Shown here piece after piece: positions 1 through 11,380 of a DNA stretch of 64,000 nt. Made by a program: the position numbers and the translations under genes. Numbering within the stretch: position 1 is the first letter of the stretch; the number at the start of each line of letters is the position of its first letter. Under the pieces are notes generated by a model, which searched no databases, was not told the DNA's origin, and worked only from the letters and a program-made list of their open reading frames with translations. Where the stretch lies: contig MU401551.1 in NCBI GenBank assembly GCA_022579005.1, positions 62,001-126,000 of the forward strand, read 5' to 3'. The stretch is from Poronia punctata (lineage: Eukaryota > Ascomycota > Sordariomycetes > Xylariales > Xylariaceae).

Positions 1-1037
1 CTTAGCTTTGACCAGGCCTGGCTTTGACACTTACCACTGCAGTAGGTACTTGTACTCGTAGATGGATGAGTTTGGTACGATGCCTTTTGACGGTTATCGA
101 CGTAGCATGGTATGTCTATTGCAATTGTCAGGTAAACGCAGATTTCAGCGTGACGAGGACCTGGGTGTTGATCCGTTCCAGACGCACAAGTTATCCCAAC
201 TTTGTGTTAAACAGCAGTGTCCAGAAAGAGCAACACCGAGCACGTAATTTTTCAACGTCGGAACATAATTCCATAACCCTTTTCGTGTAAGTGTCTGGGC
301 ATTTTGCTTGTCTCATCCTATGACCTCTTCCATCGATCATTGGCAAACTGCATAGAGGACGAGAGAACAGCAAAATAAGAAGAATAAGAAGAAAAGATAA
401 TAGAAAACAGAAAACAGAAAGAAAAAGCGAACAAAAAAATGGATAGAAAAGGTGTCCCTCGATATAGACAGACAAACGAGAGAGAGAGAAGAGGGAAGAA
501 AAATACCCCGCGTCCAGATTATATGGGAGCGATCTCCGCCAGGTTCTGGAACAAGAGCTGAAGCTGACGAGCGGGAGAGGGAGCGGAAGTGGAGTTGGCG
601 CCGGATAGGATTCCCGAGTCCTGTAAAGTAGTAGAGCAGCCAGCAGGTAAGAGAAGCGAGCACCTCGCAGATTCTGAGCCCTGTCATCAGCCGAACCGCT
701 CAGTCAACTCAACTCAAACCAAACCCTTCCGTTGGTTGGTTTAGCTGGACCGGCAACCACAACCACAACTGCACCTCAGCTCTGCCTTCTTGTCATCCTA
801 GTCGAATATCTTCCCTCGCGTCTCAAATGGGACCTAAAATCTAGGTAGAACTCCCCCCCCCCCCCCCCCCTCCTCTCTCCTTCCACTCTTTGGCGATCAG
901 AGGGAGCGCAAAGCCGAGCCCGCAAATCGATCCGCGAGGCAGAAGCGAAAAATAGAAACAAAACCGCTTGGGGAAATGTGTAGCACCCCCTCTCCACCCC
1001 GGACCCCAATCCAGAGCCCAGCAACCACATACGCCCA
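1..1037. other. Upstream region of the bHLH gene, no gene seen
   Basis: No convincing coding region is seen. The stretch from about 360 to 500 is strongly purine-rich on the + strand (AAGAA and GAGAGA runs), and an 18-base C homopolymer lies at 853-870. Both fit a promoter or leader of the bHLH gene that starts at 1038. The short ORFs here have no recognisable domain or start context. Confidence 0.5.
853..870 (+). repeat. Poly-C homopolymer (18 C)
   Basis: Eighteen consecutive C residues sit about 170 bp upstream of the bHLH start codon. The exact length is uncertain because homopolymers of this size are error-prone in sequencing. Confidence 0.9.
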
Positions 1038-2099
1038 ATGTCCTCAAGCGGTCACGATGACGAGCCTTCTCCGGAGAAGTCGGAGAGAATCCTGGTCGGG
1101 CCAGTTGGTGCCACGCCCCCGAACCAGAACCGGCGCGTTAAGAAGAAGCGGGTTCGAAACTTCACCGAAGATGACCGGGCTGCGCATCGTATCTTTGAAA
1201 AGTCGAGACGAGAGGCATTCAAGGAAGCCTTAACCGTGAGTTGTGCCCTTGTGTTAGCTATAAAGCTACCTGTCTACTTCCCGAGTAAGTAGGTAGACAG
1301 GCAGGAAGTCAGCTTAGGCCGAACCCTGTCCATCTACCTGTCCCTCTCGTCTCGTTGACTCTTTTCCCTTCCTTATTGTTAACTGGAGCAACCCTAAAAG
1401 AACCTAGCAAGTCTCTTGCCGGCGCTTGCCGACACGGAGCCGCAACGCCTGTCGAAGCACGTCGTCGTGGATGAAAGCATAACTTTTATCAAGTCACAAC
1501 AAGAACGAATCAGTACGGTCACGGACCATCTCGAGGCCGTAAAAAAAGAGCGAGACCAGCTTATGGCCGAACTCAACCAATGGAGGGGCGGTGCTGGCAT
1601 AGAGACACGACAAGTCGCTGGTATCAACCAGGCCGCAGTCCATCACAGCGACGCCAGCGTGGGGTCAGATACAATTATGGGTGCGGTACCGACGACGTTG
1701 CGGTCTGTAAACCCTCCTATACCCATTATCGGCGAAGCTGCTCCGCCTTTCGTTTCCAGCGCGCCAAACCCAGCTGCGCTACCGCCGGATGCCAGCGTGT
1801 CGGGCTTGCCTTGGGAGAGCTTTGACTCGCGAATACACAACTATGAAACACACACGAACCACACACAGCAAGCGGAGAGTAGGCCCGACAATAGCATGGG
1901 AAGCCCGGGCTCCGTGCAGATAGCTTCATACCAGACATCCCGGTCGCCGCCAAACCTACCTCAATTTAATACGGCCCATGAGCATCACGACCCTGTCTTT
2001 ATGCCATTCCAGACACAGCCATCGTTTAACCCCGGCAGTTTCCAAGGTGCCCCCTTTATGCAAAACCCACTGCCGCTCCAGGACTACATACCCCCGTAA
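1038..2099 (+). CDS. bHLH transcription factor
   Basis: Two exons, 1038-1235 and 1401-2099, give 298 aa. The donor is GTGAGT at 1236 and the acceptor is AAAG ending at 1400, which is the only AG nearby that keeps frame. Spliced, residues about 45-105 form a basic helix-loop-helix: an HxxxExxRRE basic region (HRIFEKSRREAF), helix 1 ending LASLLPAL, a loop, then helix 2 with LSKHVVVDESITFIKSQ. The intron falls inside helix 1. A heptad-like stretch (ISTVTDHLEAVKKERDQLMAEL) follows and could extend dimerisation as a coiled coil. The C-terminal 170 residues are Pro/Ser/Asn/Gln-rich and disordered, as in an activation region. The conserved H/E/R positions predict E-box (CANNTG) binding in the nucleus. 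The target pathway cannot be told. Confidence 0.85.
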
Positions 2100-3797
2100 A
2101 GGTGGCCCAACCAGCCAGGGACGCCTACTCTCGCTCGGGGCCCCCAATGCCGGGTTTTCTTCGAAATCCCTCCGCTGCACGATGGGACTGTTGTTCCCTT
2201 AAAGGCAGGATTCGGCTTATTAAAATGACCAAAAAGGCGTAGACTGGTACTAGGACATTTGTCGCCTATTATATAACCCAGTTGCACCCCGGCCAGCTCA
2301 TGCGATCTCGTCAAGTTCTACGTCGCTTGTTTCTGTTCAACAAGGGATAAATGTCAGCATCTGGAGGCGAGAATGTCTGTGCCTTAATTGACGTCCACAA
2401 TGCTTCTCTAAATAATACGTCCGACATACTTGCCGGTATATCTGAGCAGACATTACCTAATCCTGTTTCATATCTCAAATCCAGGGATGCATGCAGTTGT
2501 GTGGCTCCGAAACCACTGAGCATGTGTAATGTTTAGATTAGTCGGTGATATGAACGTCATGCCTAAGCGACCAAGTTAGATTTCATGTTGCGTTGTTACT
2601 ACAGCTTTGCCAGAAATGACTCATCATCGACTTGCGGAGGGAGAGGAGATATTCAGTAATAACTCTGGGGCTCCAACCTTCAATTTGGAAGATTCCATCC
2701 ATGTCCGTCACACAAGAATATTGCATGTCTCTAAACGACCTACATACTCGGTGTGAAAGGTCGATCAATCCTTGTCTACCAGGTTCACCCCCGTGGCTCG
2801 TCCCTTTCCTACCACTACTAAAAATCTGGCCCTTTATGCATGTAAGGTAATTTACACTCGACTAGGATATTCTATGTATTATCGTTTTGGGAGGCTGTAC
2901 AGAGGCAGCAATGCACGTGTCTAGGCTTTTTTTGGTCTTTTTACGGCCGAATGCAAGTATACTAAGTATCTCTGTATACTACATAATGAGACATCTTTGG
3001 AACTTTGCACCGATATAGATTGTTTATTAGGCAGTCAGTTGACTCTGTCATGCTTGATCCATCTTAGTACATGGAATCAAGGTATACTAAGTACGAGTGG
3101 ACAAGTTTGTTGTTGCATTACTGATACAGAGAGGAGATGTAATCCGTTTGTCAAACAAGTCTTGGACTGCTTTATTCTTCTCTACCGCGTGTTTCATCTA
3201 CGTAAAACCAGAATCAGGAATCGACTCGTGTTGCGTGCGGTTGGCGAGGCATGTGGAGGACAATAAACAGGAGTTGGATACCAGGAGACTGTATGAGCCT
3301 ATTTCTCCTCTGGCAAATACTTACCTATAGTAAACGATCATGACAGGCAAAAAAAAATAAAAAAAAATAGGCTGCACTAATGAGGCCTATACAAGTATGA
3401 AGAGAGAGATTTATACCTGTATGAGTGATACCAGAGACATGTTACACAAGGAGTAGGTTAGGTGTGTCCCCGACTCCCGAGTCCTGAACCAAGGGGAAAG
3501 CGGCTACCCTAGAGATACTGTCGGTGCACTTGTGACAGACATACAAAAGGTGGGTCCCATCATGGATTGGAAGTGGGATTGATTGATTGTTTGACCTGGG
3601 GCAACTTTTTTTTTCTCCTCGGCTGGTTTACCTACACTGGTTTTACTATATCGACGTTTTCTCTCTAGGAAACTACTACCTACCATATCGCCACCCCAAT
3701 CCCAACCCACGACATTTACAACTTTTCCCATTCCCATTCCCGACATCCCGAAACAAAACAGCAACAACCAACCCCTCATCCACCCAACCTACAAAAA
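2100..3797. other. Intergenic, no gene seen
   Basis: The stretch lies between the bHLH gene and the DUF2462 gene. Only short ORFs without recognisable motifs occur. An A-rich tract (A8TA9T) sits near 3349-3369, and a pyrimidine-rich, CCCAATCCC-type stretch at about 3690-3790 resembles the promoter and leader of the gene starting at 3798. Confidence 0.5.
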
Positions 3798-4070
3798 ATG
3801 GCCCAAGGCGCAATAAAATCCTCCTCAAAGTCGTCAATGACAGCACGAAAAAACAAGCCCCAACCAACAAAAAAAGGGATACGCGTAACGAAGACGAAAA
3901 AGGGAAGTGCGGCAGATAAATTACAAAAGAAATTAGCTGCTGGGATCACGAGCAAGACGGAGAGACTTTTGGGCGAAAGGGCGGGACATTTGGAACTCAT
4001 TGGGCCGGGGAAGAAGGCGAGAGGGACGGGGGAGAAGGAGATGAAAGGTGGGAGTCGGAAGTTTGGTTGA
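3798..4070 (+). CDS. DUF2462 / UPF0390 small basic protein
   Basis: A 90-aa single-exon protein with start context AAAAAATGGCC. It is very Lys/Arg/Gly-rich. It begins MAQGAIKSSSKS and carries the family's central pattern: a KKG...TKTKKG basic block, then KLAAGITSKTERLLGERAGHLEL. This matches DUF2462 (UPF0390, the family of human C19orf53, the Leydig cell tumour 10 kDa homologue), whose members are about 80-100 aa, so the gene looks full length. The family has no established enzymatic function. The composition suggests a nuclear or nucleolar nucleic-acid-binding protein, which is inference. It stands alone, with about 1 kb of gene-free DNA on either side. Confidence 0.85.
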   Translation: MAQGAIKSSSKSSMTARKNKPQPTKKGIRVTKTKKGSAADKLQKKLAAGITSKTERLLGERAGHLELIGPGKKARGTGEKEMKGGSRKFG

Positions 4071-5207
4071 GCAGGAAATGAGAAACAAAAGGGAAGAAGA
4101 ATGAGGGACGAACCTACGAGTAAAAGACGATAGAGTGATGAAGCGGAAAAAAAAACAATATGAGAGAGGAAAGAGAGTTGCACACCCGGGGCCCCGTTAC
4201 GACGGGCAAGGAATTGCGGAAATATCTTTTTTCTCGAGACACTACAACAACACGCCGCACACTCCCGTCTGACGGGACAGATGGACGGTCGAAAAGGACG
4301 GGTTTGCAAAATACCCAACTCGACCTAGCCTTGCTACTTAACCTACCTACCTACCTTGAATCAAATGCCGCCAAACGGATATTTGTGGTGTGGCAAATCA
4401 GGTCACAGGCGCTACAGACATACAGACGTAACAAATAAACAGACAGACAGACAGACACCTCGACGTGCGATTCGGGACATTTGTTATACACATATCCCTA
4501 GAATCCATAACATAAGGACTTCCGTCATACAGACCTCGAGTCTATGAAGTCCAGAATACCTACCCACTCGAAGCGGGTACCTAGTCAGTCCGCTTTATGA
4601 ATAAAATACCTACAATTCGATTCCAAGTCATCCGTTCCCTTTTATTGCTCCGTAGAAAGAACGATCATGTCTGAACAACACACCTTTTTAACCTAGTCTA
4701 GGCGATGTGATACAGTGTAGGCCTCGAGTCGTAATGAACAATATGTGATTTGATCAATTTCGTCCCTTCAACCAGAGGGAGAGTATCAGGAAGAAGGTAA
4801 AATTGTCTCATTCTTGCCCAAGTATGAATCAATGAGGGTATCATGAATTATATTATACGAAGTTGTAAACCCTCTATCCAGATATATCATACAGCCTCGC
4901 CTAGCCGGTCATAAATGCGTGATATACTTGTTTTTATACATGGGATATTTTACAAGATCATACCGAAAACTGCCCTAAGACCCTCTCCTACTCTATATAT
5001 TCTGCGGCTTCAGGTCGGTGTCTTTTTCTTTGCTAAAAAGGGGGGGAGAAGTTTGTAGCTTTGTTGCTTTGCGGAAAGGTCGGTATACCCCCACTGGTTT
5101 TGCGGATTTCTAGCGTGTCAACTATTGCCTTGTTGACCATGCTAAAGGTTCAACCCACCAAGTCCTCGGGATGTTGGGTTAACTTTGCAGAATGTTGGCT
5201 TGTGCTT
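4071..5207. other. Intergenic, no gene seen
   Basis: Three-prime flank of both neighbours, which converge. It contains a short CAGA microsatellite (about 4439-4457) and CTACCTACCTACC runs near 4339-4355. No coding signal was recognised. Confidence 0.5.
4439..4457 (+). repeat. CAGA microsatellite
   Basis: About four tandem CAGA tetramers in the 3' flank of the DUF2462 gene. Confidence 0.7.
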
Positions 5208-8123
5208 TCAAACTGCCCTCTCTATGACCGCCCTCTCTTTGATTGTAAATTTGCGGAATGTTTGTTGGCATGTACTTTCTGACTGCCTACTTTCCGACTG
5301 CCGTCTCCTTAACTGCCGTCTCCTTAACTGCCGTCTCCTTGACTGCCGTCTCTGTGGCTGCGTTCTTGCTGACTGCCGTTCTTGCTGACTGCCGTTCTTG
5401 CCGTCTGTCGTCTCTTTGTCCATAGGCTGTGGCGGTTTTGGTGTTTCCTCCCTGTCAGCCGACGGGGTGAAGGCCTCTTTCCTTACCCTTCGAAAGAGTG
5501 GCCTGGGAGGCGCCGTCCTTATCATCACAGGGGCGAGTGCGTACCGGAGGAGGCGGGCCAGCGAGTGCGCTTTATTGATACTATCTGTTCGTACAATCCG
5601 GATACCATGTTCCTTTCCCAAGCGCTTGAAGACCTTTCCCAAGTACTTGGAGACGGCCAGTCCGAGGTCACCATGGCGAGTGTTGAGCGCTGGAAGTTTG
5701 GATCGTAGCTTCTGTAGGTGAGTCATCGCCTTTGCCCTCAGAGACGTAGGAAGGGCCATGATAGCCCCGAAAGTTTGGTCGGTCGTCTCGAAGCCGGCGG
5801 CTTGTAGGGACAGAATGGAGGCCACGACACCTTCGACGTGGCCCTCCCTGGCGAAGGCGTGCGTGAGGCAGTTCCAGGTTCTGACGTTCGGTTGCACCTT
5901 GCCGATGTTAACCATGACATGAAACACATAGAGAGCTCCTTTGGAGTCTCGATGATTCAGGAGACCTTGGATGATAGTGTTCCAGGTGTAGACGGAAGGG
6001 CGGTGGTGGTACACGTTGCGGCCCGACTCTGCCCGCTCCTTTTCAGCAGCTTCCATCATCTTGACCAGCTCGCTTATAGCAAAACTAACCGTTGTTTGGG
6101 ACTTCATGAGGTGGAGCAGATACATGTCGTATACACGAGTACCTATATTGGTCAAAAGGCTCATGGCCGTCGGGTCCTCTTGTCGGACTAAATATTTGAA
6201 AGCGTTGTAGTGTCCGATGATGAAGCCCATTGGGCCGGAAGCTGGATATAAGAATGCCTCCAACATCAGAAACATCGTAATGGGGTCTGGCTGCGCCAGC
6301 GGCCGCTCTGGTCTTAACCTGTGTTTTTGCAACACGTCATGAAAGGGCGCCAGTTCCGGTATCTCTTCAACTTTCAACTCGGTCTCGCTGATACGGCTGA
6401 GATCTCTATTGGTGAAGCGCTGTAAAGGGGCAATATCAAATAACTTGACATAGAAATAGAACATCAGCTCCCTATATTGCCGTTTCCCCCCCGATTGGGA
6501 ATTGGGATCCGGCGCCAGCCCGTTCCATGTTTGGGATGGCCTCAACATCCGCCGCAGGAGGCGCAAGAACAGAGCGTAAGACCTTTCAGACCACCCCACA
6601 CTCGACGCGATGGCGGCGACAACGCGTGCAGCATGGGCATCGTCCGGTATTTGCTTCAAAGCATTCGTAATGACAGAAAAGACGCGAAGGTCAGGTTTCA
6701 TACCCAGTTGGAGTATGACGTCCAGGACGTCAAAGGCGGCAGTTGGTTGACCCAGGTCGCAGGCGTCTTGCATCATGCATGTCAGATGTATCAAGTTTGG
6801 ACGCCAACCCCGCTCATGAAGAAGTTTGTAAAGGACAGAGGGCTGGACGCTTTCTGTCGGCGGCGGGGCGCCCTCTGGTCGGCAGAGCAGCAAGGTACAC
6901 ACGCTGGCGGCGGCCGGGCTGTTGATATCGAAGCCCGGCATTTCCGCTAGACGAAGAATGATCCCTTTCCCAATGTCCTTGGTTGTGTGGCTTTTGGCCA
7001 AGCGTGATGCAAACTGTAGCCAGGTGTGGGGGTCGACTGGCACCTCGAGCCGCTCGAGCATTTCAACGAGTCTAGGGAGTTCAGAGACACTCCACGCACA
7101 AGATAACTGATATAAGATATCCTGATTCAGCCTCATATACCGGCTGGGAGCCCTTTCAAGTATAGAAGACGATATTACTTGTAGTTGTTCTTTTTCAGCC
7201 TCGGCGCGAGCAGGGTCATTCTCGACCGCTAGCTTGTACTGGTCGCAGACCACATGAAGAATATCCGCGAAAACATAGCCTCGGCATGCGGAAGGGTCAA
7301 ACTTGGCCATTTCAAACGTGACATTGATCAAGTCTGGCAGCATTCGCCGGTTTGACAATATCGCGGAAGCTATCATGTGCTGCCAAAGAGGTTCCCGTTT
7401 ATCAGGATCCAGCCGTTGCCACGCGAAATGCACTGATTTCAGATCATTTCCCTCACATCCAACATTTTCTCTGGCTTGGTTGGACTGTTTGGAGGTGGAC
7501 GTGCCAGTCACTTTTTGTATGAGATTCGAGAAGCAAGTTTTCCACGTAACATAGTCCTCCAGCCGTGCCACGACATCGGTCTCGTCTGTCCCGCTCGGGA
7601 GAAGATGTTTTAACTGGTATTTCGCCCTGGTTGCCTGAGCCGTCGGTAGTTGGAATACTTCCATCAGCCGTGTCTGCGCGAGCCAGCCGCGATTTCGATT
7701 TCGCGCCCGTGCGAGGCCTTTTACTAATTTTCTGACGTATGATGGTGTATGCTTTTCCCCTAATCCGGTCCCTTGGATTTCTTCCCGAATACTCTCTAGA
7801 AAGTGCCTTTCCTGGGTCATGTTTCGTACGCTGATGGCTTCTCCCCAGCTTGGCCCATGGACGCCCTTTCGGGTCGCTCCCAGTTGGGTTACTTTGACAT
7901 TTTGAATTTCGCTCGGAACGTGTTTGCCGCTAGGTCGAGCGTCGTGTTTGCCGAGTTTCGGTATTGGAGATTCGGACGTGTCTATTCGGTTGGGTCGGGA
8001 GAGCTGGGTCGGTAAAGGATGTCGGCTCTGCTCGAGCTGGTTTACACTGGCGTGGAAAAGGCGACAAGGCCTGATAAACCGTGAAGCAGGACCCAGATGT
8101 CGAAGGCAGAGTATTCTAGACAT
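5208..8123 (-). CDS. Mitochondrial pentatricopeptide repeat (PPR) protein
   Basis: A single exon of 971 aa starting at the ATG at 8123 (MSRILCLRHLGP); the codon before it is a GTG. The N-terminus is Arg-rich without acidic residues for about 20 positions (RFIRPCRLFHAS), a typical mitochondrial presequence. The body is alpha-helical with PPR-like repeats. The clearest are VYTWNTIIQGLLNHRDSKGA and VRTWNCLTHAFAREGHVEGV at about residues 700-760, and LIHLTCMMQDACDLGQPTAA / LRVFSVITNALKQIPDDAHA near 440-500. Such fungal proteins bind mitochondrial transcripts and act in RNA processing or translation; the target is unknown. The last 60 or so residues are low-complexity RRRQL/RRRQS repeats encoded by a 15-bp minisatellite, probably a recent extension of the tail. 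Confidence 0.85.
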   Translation of the reverse strand: MSRILCLRHLGPASRFIRPCRLFHASVNQLEQSRHPLPTQLSRPNRIDTSESPIPKLGKHDARPSGKHVPSEIQNVKVTQLGATRKGVHGPSWGEAISVRNMTQERHFLESIREEIQGTGLGEKHTPSYVRKLVKGLARARNRNRGWLAQTRLMEVFQLPTAQATRAKYQLKHLLPSGTDETDVVARLEDYVTWKTCFSNLIQKVTGTSTSKQSNQARENVGCEGNDLKSVHFAWQRLDPDKREPLWQHMIASAILSNRRMLPDLINVTFEMAKFDPSACRGYVFADILHVVCDQYKLAVENDPARAEAEKEQLQVISSSILERAPSRYMRLNQDILYQLSCAWSVSELPRLVEMLERLEVPVDPHTWLQFASRLAKSHTTKDIGKGIILRLAEMPGFDINSPAAASVCTLLLCRPEGAPPPTESVQPSVLYKLLHERGWRPNLIHLTCMMQDACDLGQPTAAFDVLDVILQLGMKPDLRVFSVITNALKQIPDDAHAARVVAAIASSVGWSERSYALFLRLLRRMLRPSQTWNGLAPDPNSQSGGKRQYRELMFYFYVKLFDIAPLQRFTNRDLSRISETELKVEEIPELAPFHDVLQKHRLRPERPLAQPDPITMFLMLEAFLYPASGPMGFIIGHYNAFKYLVRQEDPTAMSLLTNIGTRVYDMYLLHLMKSQTTVSFAISELVKMMEAAEKERAESGRNVYHHRPSVYTWNTIIQGLLNHRDSKGALYVFHVMVNIGKVQPNVRTWNCLTHAFAREGHVEGVVASILSLQAAGFETTDQTFGAIMALPTSLRAKAMTHLQKLRSKLPALNTRHGDLGLAVSKYLGKVFKRLGKEHGIRIVRTDSINKAHSLARLLRYALAPVMIRTAPPRPLFRRVRKEAFTPSADREETPKPPQPMDKETTDGKNGSQQERQSARTQPQRRQSRRRQLRRRQLRRRQSESRQSESTCQQTFRKFTIKERAVIERAV
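5287..5411. repeat. Coding 15-bp minisatellite in the PPR gene tail
   Basis: Imperfect tandem units of ACTGCCGTCTCCTTA (+ strand) run for about 125 bp and degenerate into GCTGACTGCCGTTCTT-like units. On the minus strand they encode RRRQL/RRRQS pentapeptides. The unit length is a multiple of three, so changes in copy number keep the frame. Confidence 0.85.
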
Positions 8124-9712
8124 CACCTAAGTTATGAACAAATTTAAATACTGAGATCATGTTTGCTAGCACGGGGGTATGACCTAGCATATTACATATG
8201 ACGAGCAAGAATGCGTCACGATGTCTACTCGTAGACTCCTCTATCACAACATCATTTGGTGTTTCATCAATCGGTTCTGTTATCGATATAACATATTTAT
8301 CAAGCGCAACGTTTACCCTACCTGTAATACTTGTAGACGCCCTGCAGAAATAGGTACATACCTAGTTGCAAAACGTTACTTACTTACATGTAGGTACCTA
8401 AGTAATAAGGGCCCCACTTAAAGGGTTTTTATAGTATACATGTAGCTACCTTATATACACGTGGATGGATGTAGGTACTACTTTATGTACATGTAGGTAT
8501 GTCTATCTACATGTACCTACAATACTGTTGGATACAACCTACAAGTATTTACATACTATGTATATACATAGTTTTAATCGCCATAGTACTTGTAGTCTGG
8601 ATATTGCAGGGGCTATTTATTGTAAGCATGTTGACGTTGTTCCAAATTTAAATTGTTTACCTCTGCATACAACTTTGAGCATCAAATCTACAAAGTAGAA
8701 CCTGGTAACTACATGTATGTAGGCACAACTGGCACATACCTATCTAATGTGTACTTGTACGTCCAAAAATTATGTAGGTACCTATACCTACATACTTACT
8801 AGTACCTAATTTACATACTTGTATCTCCATGGATCTTGCTCGTAATTTTATGCATGCATCCTGGGGTCTGATCTGGCCTGTCTATTGGGCCTGGCTGCCT
8901 CACCGGCTGGGCCCGTCTGGGTAGGCCCGGGGCATAGCCCGGATACACTTCATCCATCACTCGATGGGAAAAAAGCATCGATTTGCGTATCATACACATT
9001 GTACGAGTACCGTTTATGATCCAGACTACCTAGTTTACCCAGTTTGTATCTCGATGCTGACATGGGTCCAACAAGACAACTGAAATCTCACATGTATTAC
9101 TTGATCGAATGGCCCATTACGAGTAGGTCGAGATACAAATAGTCTACCTGTAACCGAGTAGGAGTTGGTGGAGATAATAATCTCGTCTAAGTGAAGTACG
9201 AGCACATGTAGCATGTACACGTACCTTAGGTGTACGTGTATACACACTCGTATGGTCTTGTACCTGATCAAAACAAATGATGGGTGGTACCTGCAACACC
9301 ACTTGTTGCACAACAGGCAGTACTAAACATATCTGCAAGACATCCGAACAGGAGACTCCAAGATTCCAATCCGCCTGTCGTTTATTTCCCAGCTTAGCTC
9401 AGCTCAGCTCTCCTTCCCTGACAAGCGACATTCTCCCTCCTAACCTAGATTATTGACTCCTCGATTTACCTGGAACACACCACTTTCTTTCCTAACCGTC
9501 CTTTTGCTTCGCTTCGCCTTTGCGCTTCACGCCTAGAATTAGGTATCATGGCTCAGTGAATGGTCCTGTATAATCTTGCAAACCGGGCTCTGTTTTCTGT
9601 TTATCCCGCCCGTATTATGCGCATGCGTTCCCTATCGATTTGACGATCTTGCACGGGGTTTATCCTTCCTTTCGCTTTTCTCCAGGTTCGACGACGGACA
9701 GACCGATACGTC
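8124..9712. other. AT-rich intergenic region with TAGGTACCTAC motifs
   Basis: It separates the divergent PPR and GT31 genes. From about 8330 to 8820 the DNA is dense in GTAGGTAC, TACATGTAGGTA and related motifs. About 9390-9520 is CT-rich and looks like the promoter of the glycosyltransferase. No gene was recognised. Confidence 0.55.
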
Positions 9713-11380
9713 ATGAATATGATTGCGCTGCCAAACTCTCGCCGGGTTCGCATATTCGGCATCATTTCCGTAATAACATTGATAGCGACCTACATCCATC
9801 TCCGTCCCCAGTGGGAGTTCGAATCTGCCCGAAACTACTACAATGGCGTGAAGACGTACTTTTCCGGGGCGCCCTCTGTATATAACAACACCCTCTACCA
9901 TTCGGGCAATCAGCAGCTAGTCCAAAAATATTACAACTCGAGCAACCCATGCGCCCACTTCCCAAATACAGCTGGCGTCCTACTAGTTATGAAAACCGGC
10001 GCCACGGAGGCTTTTGATCGGATTCCAACCCAATTGCTCACAACGCTATCATGCCTTCCCGATTTTCTCCTCTTTTCCGACATGGTATGACCCCGGGGAA
10101 GCTTTCGCAGATTCACTCGTCGGTCTTGCCGAGTTGGTGGTCCTAACAATCTGAACAGGAACAACAAATAGGCCCGTACCACATATACGATGCACTGTCA
10201 GAGATCGAAGAGACAGACAGAGTGGAAATCGGCGACTTTGATCTCTATCGCAAGCAGAAGGAGTGTGCAGTCTCACAGAAGCTGTGCGTGGATGGCAAAG
10301 CGGAGAGACAGAATGCGTGGAACTTGGACAAGTACAAGTTTCTTCCCATGTTGGAGCGGACGTGGAAAATGCGACCGGGACACGATTGGTATATTTTCGC
10401 CGAGGCTGACACATACGTGTTTTGGGCCAACATGATATACTGGCTGAGGGAAAAGTCGGGCCTGAGTCCTCGCGAGAAGCTCTACCTGGGCAGTCGAAGT
10501 TATATCGGCGGGAGGCCCTTTGCGCACGGAGGGTCCGGTTATATCATCAGCGGGAACCTGCTCAAACATCTAGTTGAGCACCACTCCGGGCTAGTCCACC
10601 AATATACCGAACAGGGGACCCATGAATGCTGCGGGGATCTTTTGGTTGCTCTCGCCTTGGAAGAGCACGAGGGCGTCAAGATCCGACATGCGTGGCCGAT
10701 GATCAACGGCGAGAAGCCTACCACCTTACCATATGGTAAAAACCACTGGTGTGAGCCGATCCTGACCATGCATCATATGGATTCCGAGGAAATAAGTAAT
10801 GTGTGGCAATACGAGCAAACCCGCAAAACAGACGTGAGTTGACGCCCCTTACCCTACTTACCCATCACATGACGGACGACTGATTTTTGGCAAATAGCGT
10901 ATTTTGATGATAAGGGACCTGTATGAAAGTCTGATTGCACACAAAATACAAAAGACGCGTGAAGATTGGGACAACGGATCGGACGATGTCTGTTACCTCA
11001 ACCCCGATCCTGAGGCTCAAGAACGTGCCGACGGCCAAGCCCGAGATCGCCAGAAGAAAGAGGATGAAATGAGCGAAATAGAGAAACAAGCATGGAAATC
11101 ACCCCAGGACTGCGAGAAAGTCTGCGAATACGAACTTACCGAAGCAGATGCGGGCGACGAGGAGAAGCAGTTAGGCCGAAACTGTTTTCAATATCGCTGG
11201 CACGACGAGGTATGCTGTACCTCGAGAAGTTTCAAATTCGGCCAGCCAAAGCCTGAGCCTACAGACGATGACACGAAGACTCGGTGGACGAGTGGATGGT
11301 ATATAAAAGGAATAAGCGACTGGATAAATGCAATGGGTGAATGCAAAGAACCAGCTTGGAAGACGCCGGAGCTATCGTAG
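9713..11380 (+). CDS. Fringe-like glycosyltransferase (GT31), type II membrane protein
   Basis: Three exons, 9713-10084, 10159-10833 and 10898-11380, all phase 0, give 509 aa. A signal-anchor (RIFGIISVITLIATYIHL, residues about 11-28) follows a short basic N-terminus, so the enzyme should sit in the Golgi lumen. The catalytic core resembles Fringe/GT31: VLLVMKTGATEAFDRIP as the first strand, DWYIFAEADTYVFW as the metal-site strand, and HGGSGYIISGNLL as the acceptor loop, with paired Cys later (HECCGD). The metal motif reads E-A-D rather than D-x-D. The C-terminal third (from about residue 350) is acidic and charged, then ends with a Cys-rich segment (CEKVCEY, CFQYRWHDEVCCTSR). Donor sugar and acceptor are unknown. 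The family assignment is good; a specific role is not supported. Confidence 0.85.

Noticed and set aside
1..475. Short ORFs on both strands at the window start
   Set aside because: Low-complexity, purine-rich DNA; no motif or start context supports a gene.
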